A DNA stretch of 64,000 nucleotides from Pontibacter mangrovi (lineage in GTDB: Bacteria > Bacteroidota > Bacteroidia > Cytophagales > Hymenobacteraceae): contig NZ_VFRQ01000001.1 of the NCBI RefSeq assembly GCF_006385705.1, forward strand, positions 434,001 to 498,000. Direction: 5' to 3'. The notes beneath the pieces are model-generated. The model was not told the origin of the DNA. It worked only from the letters and a program-made list of their open reading frames with translations, and ran no database searches. Positions 36,771-46,013 of this stretch are shown here, piece by piece; the first letter of the stretch is position 1; every line of letters begins with the position of its first letter. Both the position numbers and the translations under genes were made by a program.

Positions 36771-37559
36771 TTACTCCTGCTTCAGCGCTTCTTCTACCTC
36801 CCGTGCTGTGGCGCTGTGCCAGTACCTTCTGTACTCAGTCTCATCGGTTGTGTGCGGTGCCGGCTGAAGGTCCGGGGCAATGGCATGCAGCGCCTCTTCC
36901 AGTGCCTGGTAGGGGCGATACCCTACTATTTTTACTCCCTTATCTTCCCCTGCGCGCCGCATCGTGAGCGCCGGAAAACGTGACAGGCCGTGCAACCGCA
37001 CCTGCTTCAAATCCTCTTCAAAGGCGTGGCGCGCCTCCTGCCCGCTCAAATCTTCCTGGAAGCGATCAAGATCCAATATCTCCGGGTTTTCCTCGGAAAG
37101 TTCCTCGCCTACCTGCTGCAGCACTTCCCACCTGGCAATGTTCTGCCCGTGCAGCATCACTGCCTCCCGCACCCGCCGCAGGTAATTCTCAGCCGCCACT
37201 CCTGACTGCAGCCCCGCCGCCTTTACGGCAATGCAGGCAGGAAAAGAAGAGGCCGGCGGGTCTTCGTACCATAGTTTATCTTGAAGGGGCATGCCGGAAA
37301 TATACTTTGCCTCCATCCAGAGCGGCCCCATCTGCAGCGGCCGGCTGATAGCGTTCATGGGATCGTTGAAGCTGTCCCAGTTGGGTATGAGGCCACCCAT
37401 GCGGTACTGCCATTTAATTTTGCCCCTGTACATAAAGCGCAGCTTGCGCCACTGCGGCTCCAAGGCCCAGCTCCAGCAGCAAAGAGGGTCGGTGTAGTAC
37501 ACAACCTCCACCGACCCTGCCTCTTGAATGTCTGAAAATTTGTTTTCGTCTTTAGCCAT
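36771..37559 (-). CDS. DsbA-family thioredoxin-fold protein with altered active site
   Basis: 262 aa, no signal peptide, so cytoplasmic. The fold resembles the FrnE/SpxH-like DsbA family: VEVVYYTDPLCCWSWALEPQ at the N terminus, an inserted helical domain, and a cis-Pro region in SRFPALTMR. The motif is Cys27-Cys28-Trp29-Ser30, whereas related proteins have CSWC: the second resolving cysteine is replaced by Ser. It may thus work as a monothiol reductase, isomerase or adaptor. Its start is 14 nt after the manganese catalase stop, so the two form an oxidative-stress operon by inference. Confidence 0.82.
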   Translation of the reverse strand: MAKDENKFSDIQEAGSVEVVYYTDPLCCWSWALEPQWRKLRFMYRGKIKWQYRMGGLIPNWDSFNDPMNAISRPLQMGPLWMEAKYISGMPLQDKLWYEDPPASSFPACIAVKAAGLQSGVAAENYLRRVREAVMLHGQNIARWEVLQQVGEELSEENPEILDLDRFQEDLSGQEARHAFEEDLKQVRLHGLSRFPALTMRRAGEDKGVKIVGYRPYQALEEALHAIAPDLQPAPHTTDETEYRRYWHSATAREVEEALKQE

Positions 37560-37573
37560 TAGCGATATTTAAC

Positions 37574-38521
37574 CTACTTCATGGAATTTTGTGGATAGGC
37601 ACACCACTGATTTTCTCCACTTGGTACGGCTGCTTTCACTTTTTGGCTGCGCTCTTTGCTCAACGCTTTGTCTTTGCTACTCACCGACTCCATCGTTCGG
37701 TCTGTGCCTGTAGGTTTGTGGTTAACCATGCCGTTGGTTTCCACCACATGGCTGAACGGCTCTTCCACATACTGCCAGGTTTCCCCAAGGCCCGGGCTCT
37801 TGCCTTCGTTCCAGGGTCCTTTGGCGTCGGCGCCGTTACTCATGTTAAAGTAGCTGTTGCTGTAGCGCGGGTCTCCCTGCAGCACCCCAGGCGGAAAGTT
37901 TGGCTGTATGGTCTCCAGCGCCGCCTCAAACATCTGGAAGTGGGCCACCTCGCGCGTCATCAGGAAGCTGAGCGTCTCCTTTACATAGGGGTCGTCGGTG
38001 AACTGCATCAGGTACTCGTACACGATCTTCGCCCGAGACTCTGCCGCAATGTTGGAGCGTAGGTCTACGGTTGGGTCTCCGTTAGCCGTCACATAAGAGC
38101 CGCTCCATGGCACGCCCTGGCTATTGGTAACGGTTGGGCCGCCGCCGCTTAGCACAAAGAACTGCGGATTCATCATGGCGTTGTGGATGAAATCCTCCTT
38201 CTTGGCCTTGCCGTCCAGCAGCTGCATGATCTCGGCCTGCTCGGCCGCGTTCTTAAGCTCCCCGTTGATAGGCCCAAGCAGCATCTGAATCGTCGCTCCC
38301 ACTATCTCCAGGTGGCTAAATTCCTCGGTGGCGATGTCCATCAGCAGGTCATACTTGTCGGGGTGGGGCTGACGCATGGCAAAAGCCTGCGTGAAATACT
38401 GCATGGCTGCTTTCAGCTCACCGTTGGCGCCGCCAAACTGCTCTAGCAGCAGGCTGGCAAAAGCCGGATCGGGTTTGGACACACGTGCGTTAAACTGTAG
38501 CTCCTTTACGTGGTAAAACAT
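37574..38521 (-). CDS. Manganese catalase
   Basis: Non-heme catalase that breaks down hydrogen peroxide with a dimanganese centre (315 aa). The four-helix ferritin-like bundle shows the metal ligands in GELKAAMQYFTQ, IATEEFSHLEIVG, IAAESRAKIVYEYL and TREVAHFQMFE. The middle carries NPQFFVLSGGGPTVTNSQG typical of the family; the tail is charged and variable. It is the first gene of a two-gene unit with the DsbA-like protein. An unusually good Shine-Dalgarno sequence precedes it, suggesting strong or stress-induced translation. Confidence 0.95.
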   Translation of the reverse strand: MFYHVKELQFNARVSKPDPAFASLLLEQFGGANGELKAAMQYFTQAFAMRQPHPDKYDLLMDIATEEFSHLEIVGATIQMLLGPINGELKNAAEQAEIMQLLDGKAKKEDFIHNAMMNPQFFVLSGGGPTVTNSQGVPWSGSYVTANGDPTVDLRSNIAAESRAKIVYEYLMQFTDDPYVKETLSFLMTREVAHFQMFEAALETIQPNFPPGVLQGDPRYSNSYFNMSNGADAKGPWNEGKSPGLGETWQYVEEPFSHVVETNGMVNHKPTGTDRTMESVSSKDKALSKERSQKVKAAVPSGENQWCAYPQNSMK

Positions 38522-38525
38522 TTGT

Positions 38526-38533
38526 CCTCCTTT
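38526..38533 (-). promoter_or_regulatory. Canonical Shine-Dalgarno before the manganese catalase gene
   Basis: On the minus strand AAAGGAGG lies 4 nt before the ATG at 38521. Most other genes in this window have no comparable sequence, as is normal in Bacteroidota, so this stands out and fixes the start. Confidence 0.7.
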
Positions 38534-38775
38534 CTTTTATGAAACAATAGGTCTAGCTTTGGTAAACGAGACCATCAGCACAAAAGATTAGCTAACAGAT
38601 TAATTAACAATTACTTATATAACTAAATAGATAGGTAGCTATACTTGCTTAATTTTCTTGTCCATTCTAAAGGTTTTAGATGGGATCATCTTTGCGACTC
38701 TGCTCGCCACAATACAGTAACACCCGCCCCGCGGATAGCGTAAAGCTATACTCACCCTATCATCTTTATTTCACT

Positions 38776-39324
38776 ATGTCATACATTTTTCAGGACTGGA
38801 AGGCAAACAAAGGCAACCTGAAGGGGCGTCTGGTGATGGTGCTTTTCCGTCTGGCACGCCCTGCTTCTATCAACACCTTTTTCAGAGTACTCTGGCTCCC
38901 ATACCTCGCGTTTTATAAACTGTTTGTAGAGTGGTTCCTGTGTATCGAGCTGCCCCACTGGACGCAGGTTGGCAAGAATTTTTACCTCGGCCATGGCCAT
39001 GCACTGGTGGTAAACGGCTGCACCGTTATCGGCGAAAACTGTTTTTTCAGGCACTCCACCACGCTCGGTAACGTACGGCGCGAAGACGGCTCTTACTCCG
39101 GCTCGCCCATCATCGGCAACAATGTAGAGCTTGGCTCCAATGTGTGCATCATCGGCGAAGTGCGGGTGGGCAATAATGTGCGTATCGGCGCGGGCTCTGT
39201 GGTGGTTAAGGATATTCCGGATAACTCCATTGCCGTGGGCAATCCGGCCCGGGTGATAAAAACCATTGCCCCTTTACAACCCGCCGCATCGCCTGACCCC
39301 GAGATGGCGCCAGCACAAGTATAA
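38776..39324 (+). CDS. Serine acetyltransferase-like hexapeptide transferase
   Basis: 182 aa from ATG 38776 (an upstream extension to 38680 is unlikely). After a short N-terminal helical part come left-handed beta-helix repeats: VGKNFYLGHGHALVVNG, IGENCFFRHSTTLGNV, PIIGNNVELGSNVCIIGEVRVGNNVRIGAGSVVV and the closing IAVGNPARVIK. These match the CysE/WcaB branch, which uses acetyl-CoA to acetylate serine or an exopolysaccharide sugar. The short N-terminal domain fits the polysaccharide-type enzymes better than CysE. It stands alone. Confidence 0.8.
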   Translation: MSYIFQDWKANKGNLKGRLVMVLFRLARPASINTFFRVLWLPYLAFYKLFVEWFLCIELPHWTQVGKNFYLGHGHALVVNGCTVIGENCFFRHSTTLGNVRREDGSYSGSPIIGNNVELGSNVCIIGEVRVGNNVRIGAGSVVVKDIPDNSIAVGNPARVIKTIAPLQPAASPDPEMAPAQV

Positions 39325-39512
39325 GCTGGTGGAGTAAGGATAACGCCGGTTGCTTTAAGGTAGAGAGTTGGGGGAGGCTTGTAGAAATTACGAGTTGTGC
39401 AAGTATCAGTATAGCGCTTTAACAGATGATATTTTATGGCTAAGGGTAGCCCGGAGTTGGCGCAGCCTGCATCTTCTGGTAAAATAAATTGCCTTATACA
39501 GCCAAACTCCCT

Positions 39513-39520
39513 TACCTTTG
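39513..39520 (+). promoter_or_regulatory. -7 element directly before guaA
   Basis: TACCTTTG matches TAnnTTTG and ends 3 nt before the ATG at 39524; TTG at 39489 is a possible -33 region 21 nt upstream. The mRNA would start at or inside the start codon region. Confidence 0.6.
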
Positions 39521-39523
39521 CGC

Positions 39524-41053
39524 ATGCCAGAAAAAATTCTCATCCTCGATTTTGGTTCGCAATATACCCAGCTAATTGCCAGAAGGGTGCGCGAGCTCAA
39601 CGTATACTGTGAGATTCACCCGTACAACCATGTGCCGGAACTTACAGATGAAGTAAAAGGCGTGATTCTGTCGGGCAGCCCCTGCTCGGTACGCGATGAC
39701 GAACATCCCACCATTGATCTCAGCCAGTTTTTAGGCAAATTGCCGGTATTGGGTGTTTGCTACGGTGCGCAGCTCATTGCCTTTGAGCACGGAGGCGACG
39801 TAACGCCGTCTACAATCCGAGAGTATGGCCGCGCCCGCCTCAGCGAACTGCACAACCATGACCGCCTCCTGAAAGAATTAACCTTGGGCTCCGTCGTGTG
39901 GATGTCGCATGGCGATACGATCAAGGAAATCCCTGATAACATAGAAGTCATAGCCAGCACTGAAAGCGTGCGCGTGGCAGCTTACAAGCTGCGCGACCAG
40001 GAGACCTACGGCATTCAGTTTCACCCGGAGGTAACCCACTCGGAAGAGGGAAAAACCCTGCTGCGCAACTTTGTGGTGCATATCTGCGGCTGCCAGCAAG
40101 ACTGGACCTCCGAGCAGTTTATTGATGCCACCGTGGCCGAGCTGAAAGAGCAATTGGGTAACGACAAGGTAGTATTGGGCCTGTCCGGCGGCGTGGACTC
40201 CAGCGTGGCAGCCATGCTCATCCACCAGGCAATCGGCAAGAACCTGTACTGCATCTTTGTGGACAATGGCCTGCTGCGCAAGGATGAGTTTGAAACGGTG
40301 CTGGATTCTTACAAGCACATGGGCCTGAACGTGAAAGGCGTTGACGCCAAAGACAAGTTCTACACCGCCCTGGCCGGCTTAACAGACCCGGAGCAGAAGC
40401 GTAAGGCCATTGGCCGCGTGTTTATAGAAGTATTTGACGACGAAGCGCACCAGATTGAGGATGTGAAGTGGCTGGCGCAGGGCACCATTTACCCGGACGT
40501 GATTGAATCAGTGAGCGTGAAAGGACCGTCGGCTACTATTAAGTCGCACCACAATGTGGGCGGCCTGCCAGACTTTATGAAACTGAAGGTAGTGGAGCCG
40601 CTGAAAACACTATTTAAGGACGAGGTGCGTTTGGTTGGTAAGGCGCTGCAAATTGATGACATCATCATCGGCCGCCACCCGTTCCCGGGCCCTGGCCTGG
40701 CCATCCGTATACTTGGCGACATCACGCCGGAGAAAGTGCACGTGCTGCAGCAGGTAGACCATATCTTCATCAGCAACCTGAAAAAGTCAGGTTTGTACGA
40801 CGAAGTATGGCAGGCGGGCGCTATCCTCACGCCGGTACAGTCGGTGGGTGTGATGGGCGACGAGCGGACCTATGAAAATGTGGTGGCGCTGCGTGCTGTA
40901 ACATCTGTGGACGGTATGACCGCCGACTGGAGCCGTCTGCCGTACGAGTTCCTGGCTGACGTATCGAATGAGATCATTAACAAAGTAAAAGGCGTAAACC
41001 GCGTCGTATACGACATCAGCTCGAAGCCACCGGCAACGATTGAGTGGGAATAA
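39524..41053 (+). CDS. guaA: GMP synthase (glutamine-hydrolysing)
   Basis: Converts XMP, glutamine and ATP to GMP. 509 aa, normal length. The class I amidotransferase domain has the nucleophile in VLGVCYGAQ (Cys79) and the His-Glu pair in [10 protein letters not shown]; the ATP-pyrophosphatase domain has the P-loop [15 protein letters not shown]; the dimerisation domain ends with TIEWE, as usual. ATG 39524 is preferred to TTG 39518. It is monocistronic, bounded by a promoter and an inverted repeat. Confidence 0.97.
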   Translation: MPEKILILDFGSQYTQLIARRVRELNVYCEIHPYNHVPELTDEVKGVILSGSPCSVRDDEHPTIDLSQFLGKLPVLGVCYGAQLIAFEHGGDVTPSTIREYGRARLSELHNHDRLLKELTLGSVVWMSHGDTIKEIPDNIEVIASTESVRVAAYKLRDQETYGIQFHPEVTHSEEGKTLLRNFVVHICGCQQDWTSEQFIDATVAELKEQLGNDKVVLGLSGGVDSSVAAMLIHQAIGKNLYCIFVDNGLLRKDEFETVLDSYKHMGLNVKGVDAKDKFYTALAGLTDPEQKRKAIGRVFIEVFDDEAHQIEDVKWLAQGTIYPDVIESVSVKGPSATIKSHHNVGGLPDFMKLKVVEPLKTLFKDEVRLVGKALQIDDIIIGRHPFPGPGLAIRILGDITPEKVHVLQQVDHIFISNLKKSGLYDEVWQAGAILTPVQSVGVMGDERTYENVVALRAVTSVDGMTADWSRLPYEFLADVSNEIINKVKGVNRVVYDISSKPPATIEWE

Positions 41054-41075
41054 GTATAAAATAAGTAAATTAGGG

Positions 41076-41121
41076 ATGAGTGATTGAGCGAATCGATAAA
41101 AAGGAGATCTCAATCACTCAT
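41076..41121. repeat. Inverted repeat between guaA and the next gene
   Basis: ATGAGTGATTGAG (41076-41088) and CTCAATCACTCAT (41109-41121) are perfect 13-bp complements around a 20-nt A-rich loop. No T run follows directly, so it may be an mRNA-stabilising hairpin or one of the low-complexity intergenic elements of this genome. Confidence 0.6.
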
Positions 41122-41146
41122 TCGCTTATATGAAATTATCTAAAGT

Positions 41147-42847
41147 ATGAACAAAAGCTTCCGGAAACACATAGCCTGCCTGGCCATTAGTGGGGCGCTG
41201 GTGCTGCCTGCCTTCGCCCAGACCCAGGACCCCGCCATTACTTACAGCAACGGTAAAGTGCTGCTGCAACAGCAACGCAACGACCAGGCTATGGCTGAAC
41301 TTAGACCACTTATCGGCACAAACAGCGCCTATGCCCCCGAAGCATCATACTTTTATGCCCTGGCCGCCTTAAAATCGGGTAAAGCAAATGAGGCGTACGA
41401 AATGCTGCTGCAGTTGCAAAACCAACACCCCAAATGGGGAGGCATGGCAGAGGCCGACTACCTGCTGGCCAATGTGCTTTTTGAGCAGAACGAGTTTGAG
41501 CGCGCCATGAGCAAACTGCAGGAGCTGCAGGGCACCAAGCTGGCCCAGGACGCTGAAAACCTGAAGCGCTACTACCTCACCCGCCTGAACGACCGTCCCA
41601 AGTATGAGCAGTTGATGCGGCGTTATGGCTCCGATAAAGTAGTGGCTCAAATCTATGCCGACAAATTAATTGGCGGTTGGTACAAGCCCGAAGATAGAAA
41701 GATGCTGGAGAGCCTGGTGCAGGAGTTTAAGCTAGACCGCAACCGCTACCTGAGCAAAGAGGCGCTGAACCGCCAAGCCATCGATATCGCGCTGCTCCTC
41801 CCCTTCCAGCTAAACCAGAACTACGCCACCACAGCCCGCAAAAGCCAGTTTATAACGGATATGTATGCGGGTATGAAGCTGGCGCAGGACTCGCTGCAGC
41901 AGTTAGGCATCAACGTAAACCTGTACAGCTACGATACCGGCGCCGACACCGCCAGCGTAAAGCGCGTGCTGGAGACACCCGAGGTGCAAAGTATGGACCT
42001 CATCATCGGCCCGGTCTATAAATCGGCCGCGCGCGTGGCAGCACGTTATGCAGCCAAGAATAACATCAACATCGTTAACCCGCTGTCGCAGGACCTGGAG
42101 ATGGCGGCCGGCAATGACAATGTTTTCCTGTTCGAGTCCTCGGCGGCAACGCAGGCCCGTCAGGCTGCTACCTATGCCTTCCAGAATTTTGCGCCCAAAT
42201 CGGCCATTATACTTTACGAGAACACACCGGCCGACAGTGCCTTTGCCATACAGTACCGCAACCAGTTTCAGCAGCTTGGAGGCAAAATAAAGGTGTTCAA
42301 AAAGATCAAACCCAAAGAGGCAACGGCCACGGCTGCCGCCTTCCGTGATCTAAAGCTGGAAGGAACGGGCCACATGGCAGTTTTCTCAGATAAAATGATT
42401 GCTGCCATGAACGCCACCAGCCTGCTGCAAGGCAAAGCGCCGGAACTGCCGCTGATCACCTACGACAGCTGGCTGGACATCAACCAGATCACCCTGCAGC
42501 AACTCGACTACCTGCAAGTATACTTCATCAGCCCAAAGTATGTAAACAAGCTGAGCCCCGTGAGCAAGAGCTTCACCGAGAAGTATGTGAGCAAGTATAA
42601 CCTGCCGCCATCGCAGTATGCCTACGCCGGCTACGAGATGATTTTCTATTTTGGCCAGATGCTGCACCAGTACGGGCCGCAGTTTAACGGACAGCTAGCC
42701 AGCGCCGGTCTGCACCCCGGCGTGTTCTACAGTGGCATTGGCTACAGCGCCCCTACGCAAGGCAACCAGGCGCAGCCGGACAACCAATACGTGCCGCTCC
42801 TGAAGCTGGAGAACCTGGAGTTGACCGTGGTAAACCCTATTTTTTAA
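41147..42847 (+). CDS. TPR plus periplasmic-binding-fold protein (LppC/ABC substrate-binding-like)
   Basis: Exported 566-aa protein with a signal peptide ending in PAFAQ (residue 25). Residues about 30-180 are TPR-like ([38 protein letters not shown]). From about 210 ([18 protein letters not shown] ... [13 protein letters not shown]) it has a type I periplasmic-binding fold as in leucine-binding proteins and LpoA/LppC. The TPR-plus-binding-fold layout is that of LpoA, which activates a peptidoglycan synthase, but direct equivalence is only inferred. No ABC permease is nearby. hemL follows 31 bp later and may be co-transcribed. Confidence 0.75.
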   Translation: MNKSFRKHIACLAISGALVLPAFAQTQDPAITYSNGKVLLQQQRNDQAMAELRPLIGTNSAYAPEASYFYALAALKSGKANEAYEMLLQLQNQHPKWGGMAEADYLLANVLFEQNEFERAMSKLQELQGTKLAQDAENLKRYYLTRLNDRPKYEQLMRRYGSDKVVAQIYADKLIGGWYKPEDRKMLESLVQEFKLDRNRYLSKEALNRQAIDIALLLPFQLNQNYATTARKSQFITDMYAGMKLAQDSLQQLGINVNLYSYDTGADTASVKRVLETPEVQSMDLIIGPVYKSAARVAARYAAKNNINIVNPLSQDLEMAAGNDNVFLFESSAATQARQAATYAFQNFAPKSAIILYENTPADSAFAIQYRNQFQQLGGKIKVFKKIKPKEATATAAAFRDLKLEGTGHMAVFSDKMIAAMNATSLLQGKAPELPLITYDSWLDINQITLQQLDYLQVYFISPKYVNKLSPVSKSFTEKYVSKYNLPPSQYAYAGYEMIFYFGQMLHQYGPQFNGQLASAGLHPGVFYSGIGYSAPTQGNQAQPDNQYVPLLKLENLELTVVNPIF

Positions 42848-42878
42848 CCCTGATCATCACAAAAGACTTTTTATACTT

Positions 42879-44177
42879 ATGATACACGCACCAATTAGCG
42901 AAGAACTGTTTCAGAGAGCCCAGCATTCTATACCGGGCGGGGTAAACTCCCCTGTTCGCGCCTTTAGGGCTGTGGGCGGGAATCCGCGCTTTATGGTATC
43001 GGCCAAAGGCCCCTACATGTATGACGAAGACGGCAACCGCTACCTGGACCTCATCAATTCCTGGGGACCGATGATCCTGGGCCATGCAGCAGAGGTAGTG
43101 AACGAGGCGGTGATAAAGGCCATCCCGAACTCTTTGTCGTTCGGAGCCCCTACGCGCAAGGAAGTGGAGATAGCCGAGCTGATCGTAAGCATGATGCCCA
43201 GTATCGAAAAGGTGCGCATGGTAAATTCCGGCACGGAGGCCACGATGTCGGCTATACGCGTGGCGCGTGGCTTTACCGGCCGCGATAAGATCATCAAGTT
43301 TGAAGGCTGCTACCATGGCCACGGCGACTCTTTCCTGATCTCGGCAGGGAGCGGGGCCATTACCTTAGGCGTGCCGGATAGCCCGGGCGTTACCAAAGGC
43401 ACAGCCAACGATACCCTGACAGCGCCTTACAACAACCTGGAGGCCGTACAGACATTGGTAGATGCCAACAAGGGGCAGATCGCGGCCATTATCCTGGAGC
43501 CGGTAGCCGGTAACATGGGCCTGGTAACGCCGGCAGAAGGCTTCCTGCAGGGCCTGCGTACCCTATGCGACAAAGAAGGCATCGTGCTGATCTTTGATGA
43601 GGTGATGACGGGCTTTAGGCTATCAGCCGGGGGCGCGCAGCAGCTTTACGGCGTTACGCCAGACATGAGCACCATGGGCAAAATTATTGGCGGCGGCATG
43701 CCAGTTGGTGCCTACGGCGGCAAAAAAGAGATTATGGAATTTGTGGCACCTGCCGGTCCGGTATACCAGGCGGGCACTTTGTCTGGTAACCCCATTGCGA
43801 TGGCGGCAGGCATGGCCATGCTCACTTACCTGAAGGAGCACCCGGAAGTATACACGCAACTGGAGCAGACTAGTGGTAACATGGTGGCCGGCATGCAGCG
43901 AAACCTGCAGAAGCTGGGGCTCAACTATACTATCAACCGCGTAGGCTCCATGTTCAGCATCTTCTTTACCGATAAGCCGGTGTACGATTTCGAATCGGCC
44001 AAGACATCTGATACCGCCCTGTTTGGCCGCTACTTTAACGGCATGCTGCAGCGTGGCGTGTACCTGGCCCCGTCGCAGTACGAGGCGCTGTTCGTGTCTA
44101 CGGCTGTTACCGAGGAGTTAGTGGAGCAGTACGTGCAGGCAAGCTTTGAGGCCCTCCAGGAAGCAGTACAGCAGTAA
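42879..44177 (+). CDS. hemL: Glutamate-1-semialdehyde 2,1-aminomutase
   Basis: PLP enzyme that turns glutamate-1-semialdehyde into 5-aminolevulinate, the C5 route to heme. 432 aa, normal length. [17 protein letters not shown] opens the protein; the conserved [37 protein letters not shown] and PLP lysine in [16 protein letters not shown] (Lys268) are all present. hemA and other heme genes are not in the window, though ctaA and the phytochrome/ABM pair depend on heme or bilin. Confidence 0.97.
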   Translation: MIHAPISEELFQRAQHSIPGGVNSPVRAFRAVGGNPRFMVSAKGPYMYDEDGNRYLDLINSWGPMILGHAAEVVNEAVIKAIPNSLSFGAPTRKEVEIAELIVSMMPSIEKVRMVNSGTEATMSAIRVARGFTGRDKIIKFEGCYHGHGDSFLISAGSGAITLGVPDSPGVTKGTANDTLTAPYNNLEAVQTLVDANKGQIAAIILEPVAGNMGLVTPAEGFLQGLRTLCDKEGIVLIFDEVMTGFRLSAGGAQQLYGVTPDMSTMGKIIGGGMPVGAYGGKKEIMEFVAPAGPVYQAGTLSGNPIAMAAGMAMLTYLKEHPEVYTQLEQTSGNMVAGMQRNLQKLGLNYTINRVGSMFSIFFTDKPVYDFESAKTSDTALFGRYFNGMLQRGVYLAPSQYEALFVSTAVTEELVEQYVQASFEALQEAVQQ

Positions 44178-44200
44178 AGTATATCTTCTATGATACCAGG

Positions 44201-44228
44201 AACGGCAGCTTATCAGATGGCTGCCGTT
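44201..44228 (+). terminator. Hairpin after hemL
   Basis: AACGGCAGC and GCTGCCGTT pair around 10 nt, followed by TGCTATTC; only a short T stretch, so moderate support. Confidence 0.55.
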
Positions 44229-44315
44229 TGCTATTCTACCGGTTAACAATTCAGCAATTCACACTTCAACAGTCACGCATTTTCCTTACTTTTACGTTCC
44301 AAAATACCCACCGAC

Positions 44316-44852
44316 ATGATTTTATCAGATAAGCAGATACTGGAGGAGATGGAAAAAGGCACCATTCTGGTGGAGCCTTTCGACCGTTCCTGCCTCGGCA
44401 CCAACTCCTACGACGTGCACCTGGGCCGTTACCTGGCCACCTATAAAGACGAAGTGCTGGACGCCCGCAAGCACAACGAGATCGATGTTTTTGAGATTCC
44501 GGAAGAAGGCTTTGTGCTGGAGCCGGGTAAGCTATACCTGGGCGTAACGCTGGAGTATACCGAAACCCACGCGCACGTGCCATTCCTGGAGGGAAAGTCA
44601 AGTGTGGGCCGTTTGGGAATTGATATACATGCCACGGCCGGCAAGGGCGATGTAGGTTTCTGCAATACCTGGACGCTGGAAATCTCCGTGTCTCAGAAAG
44701 TACGCGTCTACTACAGCATGCCCATTGGCCAGCTAATCTACTTTGAGGTAAAAGGCGGCATCGAGAACTACTATAATAAGAAAGAAAACGCCAAGTATAA
44801 CCGACGCACCATCACACCCGTGGAATCCATGATGTGGATGAACGAGTGGTAG
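44316..44852 (+). CDS. dcd: dCTP deaminase
   Basis: Makes dUTP from dCTP, feeding dTTP synthesis. 178 aa. The trimer family pattern is seen: MILSDKQILEEMEKG, GTNSYDVHLG, the active-site FLEGKSSVGRLGIDIHATAG and TWTLEI with its glutamate. The loop reads GKGDVGF rather than the proteobacterial AGWIDPGF, a variant I associate with Bacteroidota. It is monocistronic; a TACTTTTA box lies about 20 nt before the start, and a strong terminator follows. Confidence 0.94.
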   Translation: MILSDKQILEEMEKGTILVEPFDRSCLGTNSYDVHLGRYLATYKDEVLDARKHNEIDVFEIPEEGFVLEPGKLYLGVTLEYTETHAHVPFLEGKSSVGRLGIDIHATAGKGDVGFCNTWTLEISVSQKVRVYYSMPIGQLIYFEVKGGIENYYNKKENAKYNRRTITPVESMMWMNEW

Positions 44853-44874
44853 CGTAACTTACTGAAAAACAATA

Positions 44875-44910
44875 AAAAAGCCCGTTTAAATTCGTTTAAA
44901 CGGGCTTTTT
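44875..44910 (+). terminator. Strong terminator after dcd
   Basis: AAAAAGCCCGTTTAAA with its perfect complement around TTCG, ending in a T run. Confidence 0.93.
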
Positions 44911-45032
44911 GGCATGGTATCTGCACTATATTAGGTAGAAAAATTAATTAAAACTACCGGAATTATTTACGCGTTTAGCCACGTTGTAAGTATAAGTAAA
45001 CCGGAAAATAAAACGAAAGAAAGGATAAGATT

Positions 45033-45488
45033 ATGAAAAAGCTATTGGTAATGATTTGCATGATGTTCGGATGTGTGTTTGCTACAAAAGCTAACGGAGA
45101 CAAGTCTTCTAAGGCAGTTGCAGCAGCAAGAGCACAGCACCTTTCAGAGCAGATGATTAAAGAACTGCGTCTGAATAACTATCAGTCTAGGAAAGTTAGA
45201 CAAATTAACCTGCAGGTTGCCGAGCAGCTGACTGCCATTGAGCAGCAGAACGCTAATAACCAGCATAAGATAGAGGAGCTTTGCAAGAGCGTTTACGCCG
45301 AGCGCGATATGTTCCTGGAGAACGTGCTGAGCACCGTGCAGTATAATGATTATTTCGGCGATAGAAAGATTTACCGTGCAGCTGACCAGGAGTTCATGGC
45401 CTCGTTTAACACCGGCCAGAACAACAACGAAGGCGCTGTGGCAGAAGCCGCTACTTCTTCAGGTCAGCCAGCCACAACATTAAACTAA
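45033..45488 (+). CDS. Small periplasmic helical protein, unknown
   Basis: 151 aa with a signal peptide (MKKLLVMICMMFGCVFATKA). The mature part is helical: LSEQMIKELRLNNYQSRKVRQINLQ, then VAEQLTAIEQQNANN and a conserved-looking VLSTVQYNDYFGDRK, ending in a low-complexity Asn/Ala/Ser tail. The layout (helix, LTxxQ-like repeat positions around the central helices) recalls CpxP/Spy-type periplasmic chaperones, but the LTxxQ motif itself is not there. It stands alone between two strong terminators. Confidence 0.7.
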   Translation: MKKLLVMICMMFGCVFATKANGDKSSKAVAAARAQHLSEQMIKELRLNNYQSRKVRQINLQVAEQLTAIEQQNANNQHKIEELCKSVYAERDMFLENVLSTVQYNDYFGDRKIYRAADQEFMASFNTGQNNNEGAVAEAATSSGQPATTLN

Positions 45489-45526
45489 GCAACTTGCAAA
45501 GCTTACCAGTAGTATTCTGATATACT

Positions 45527-45572
45527 ATAAAAACAGGAAAGCCGCTCATCTGAGCGGCTTTCCTGTTTTTAT
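45527..45572. terminator. Perfect 22-bp bidirectional terminator
   Basis: ATAAAAACAGGAAAGCCGCTCA pairs perfectly with TGAGCGGCTTTCCTGTTTTTAT around TC. It lies between the convergent periplasmic protein gene and gldC and suits both. Confidence 0.95.
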
Positions 45573-45586
45573 ACTTATAGGCATGC

Positions 45587-45940
45587 TTATTTAGCTGTTC
45601 CTGGGTCGTTCTTCAAGCGGTCCTGCTCTACATGGTCGTTCAGCTCCTGGCAAAGGGCACGTATTTTTTGGGCCATCACCTGGTCGTTGGTGGCAGTGGC
45701 AATGCTTTGCGCCATGGCTCCCATCGTATCGATGTAGAAATACTTCATTTCATCTACCGGCATGTCCTTTGTCCAAAGATCAATCTTCATCGTGCCAGCC
45801 TCGTCGCGGTCCCAGAGCGAGATGTTAATAGCCTTCGCAAAATGTATTTTATCGCCTGCATCCGTGGCGCGCCAGCTGATGGCTTCCGGGATGCGGTTTT
45901 CGTCCAGGGCAATGCTAAAGTATATTTCTGACTTCTTCAT
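45587..45940 (-). CDS. gldC: Gliding motility protein GldC
   Basis: 117-aa cytoplasmic protein needed for, or supporting, gliding in Flavobacterium. The whole length fits the GldC family: KKSEIYFSIALDENRIPEAISW, GDKIHFAKAINISLWDRDEAGTMKIDLWTKDMPVDEMKYF and AQSIATATNDQ. In flavobacteria gldB and gldC are adjacent; here gldC is alone, divergent from an endonuclease-like gene. GldA, F and G are 4-8 kb away. Confidence 0.92.
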   Translation of the reverse strand: MKKSEIYFSIALDENRIPEAISWRATDAGDKIHFAKAINISLWDRDEAGTMKIDLWTKDMPVDEMKYFYIDTMGAMAQSIATATNDQVMAQKIRALCQELNDHVEQDRLKNDPGTAK

Positions 45941-46013
45941 GAGCTCAATTTTAAACTTTATAGTATAGGGTTCTCGTAATATGCTTAAACATAAGACTGC
46001 ACAAAGTTACGCT

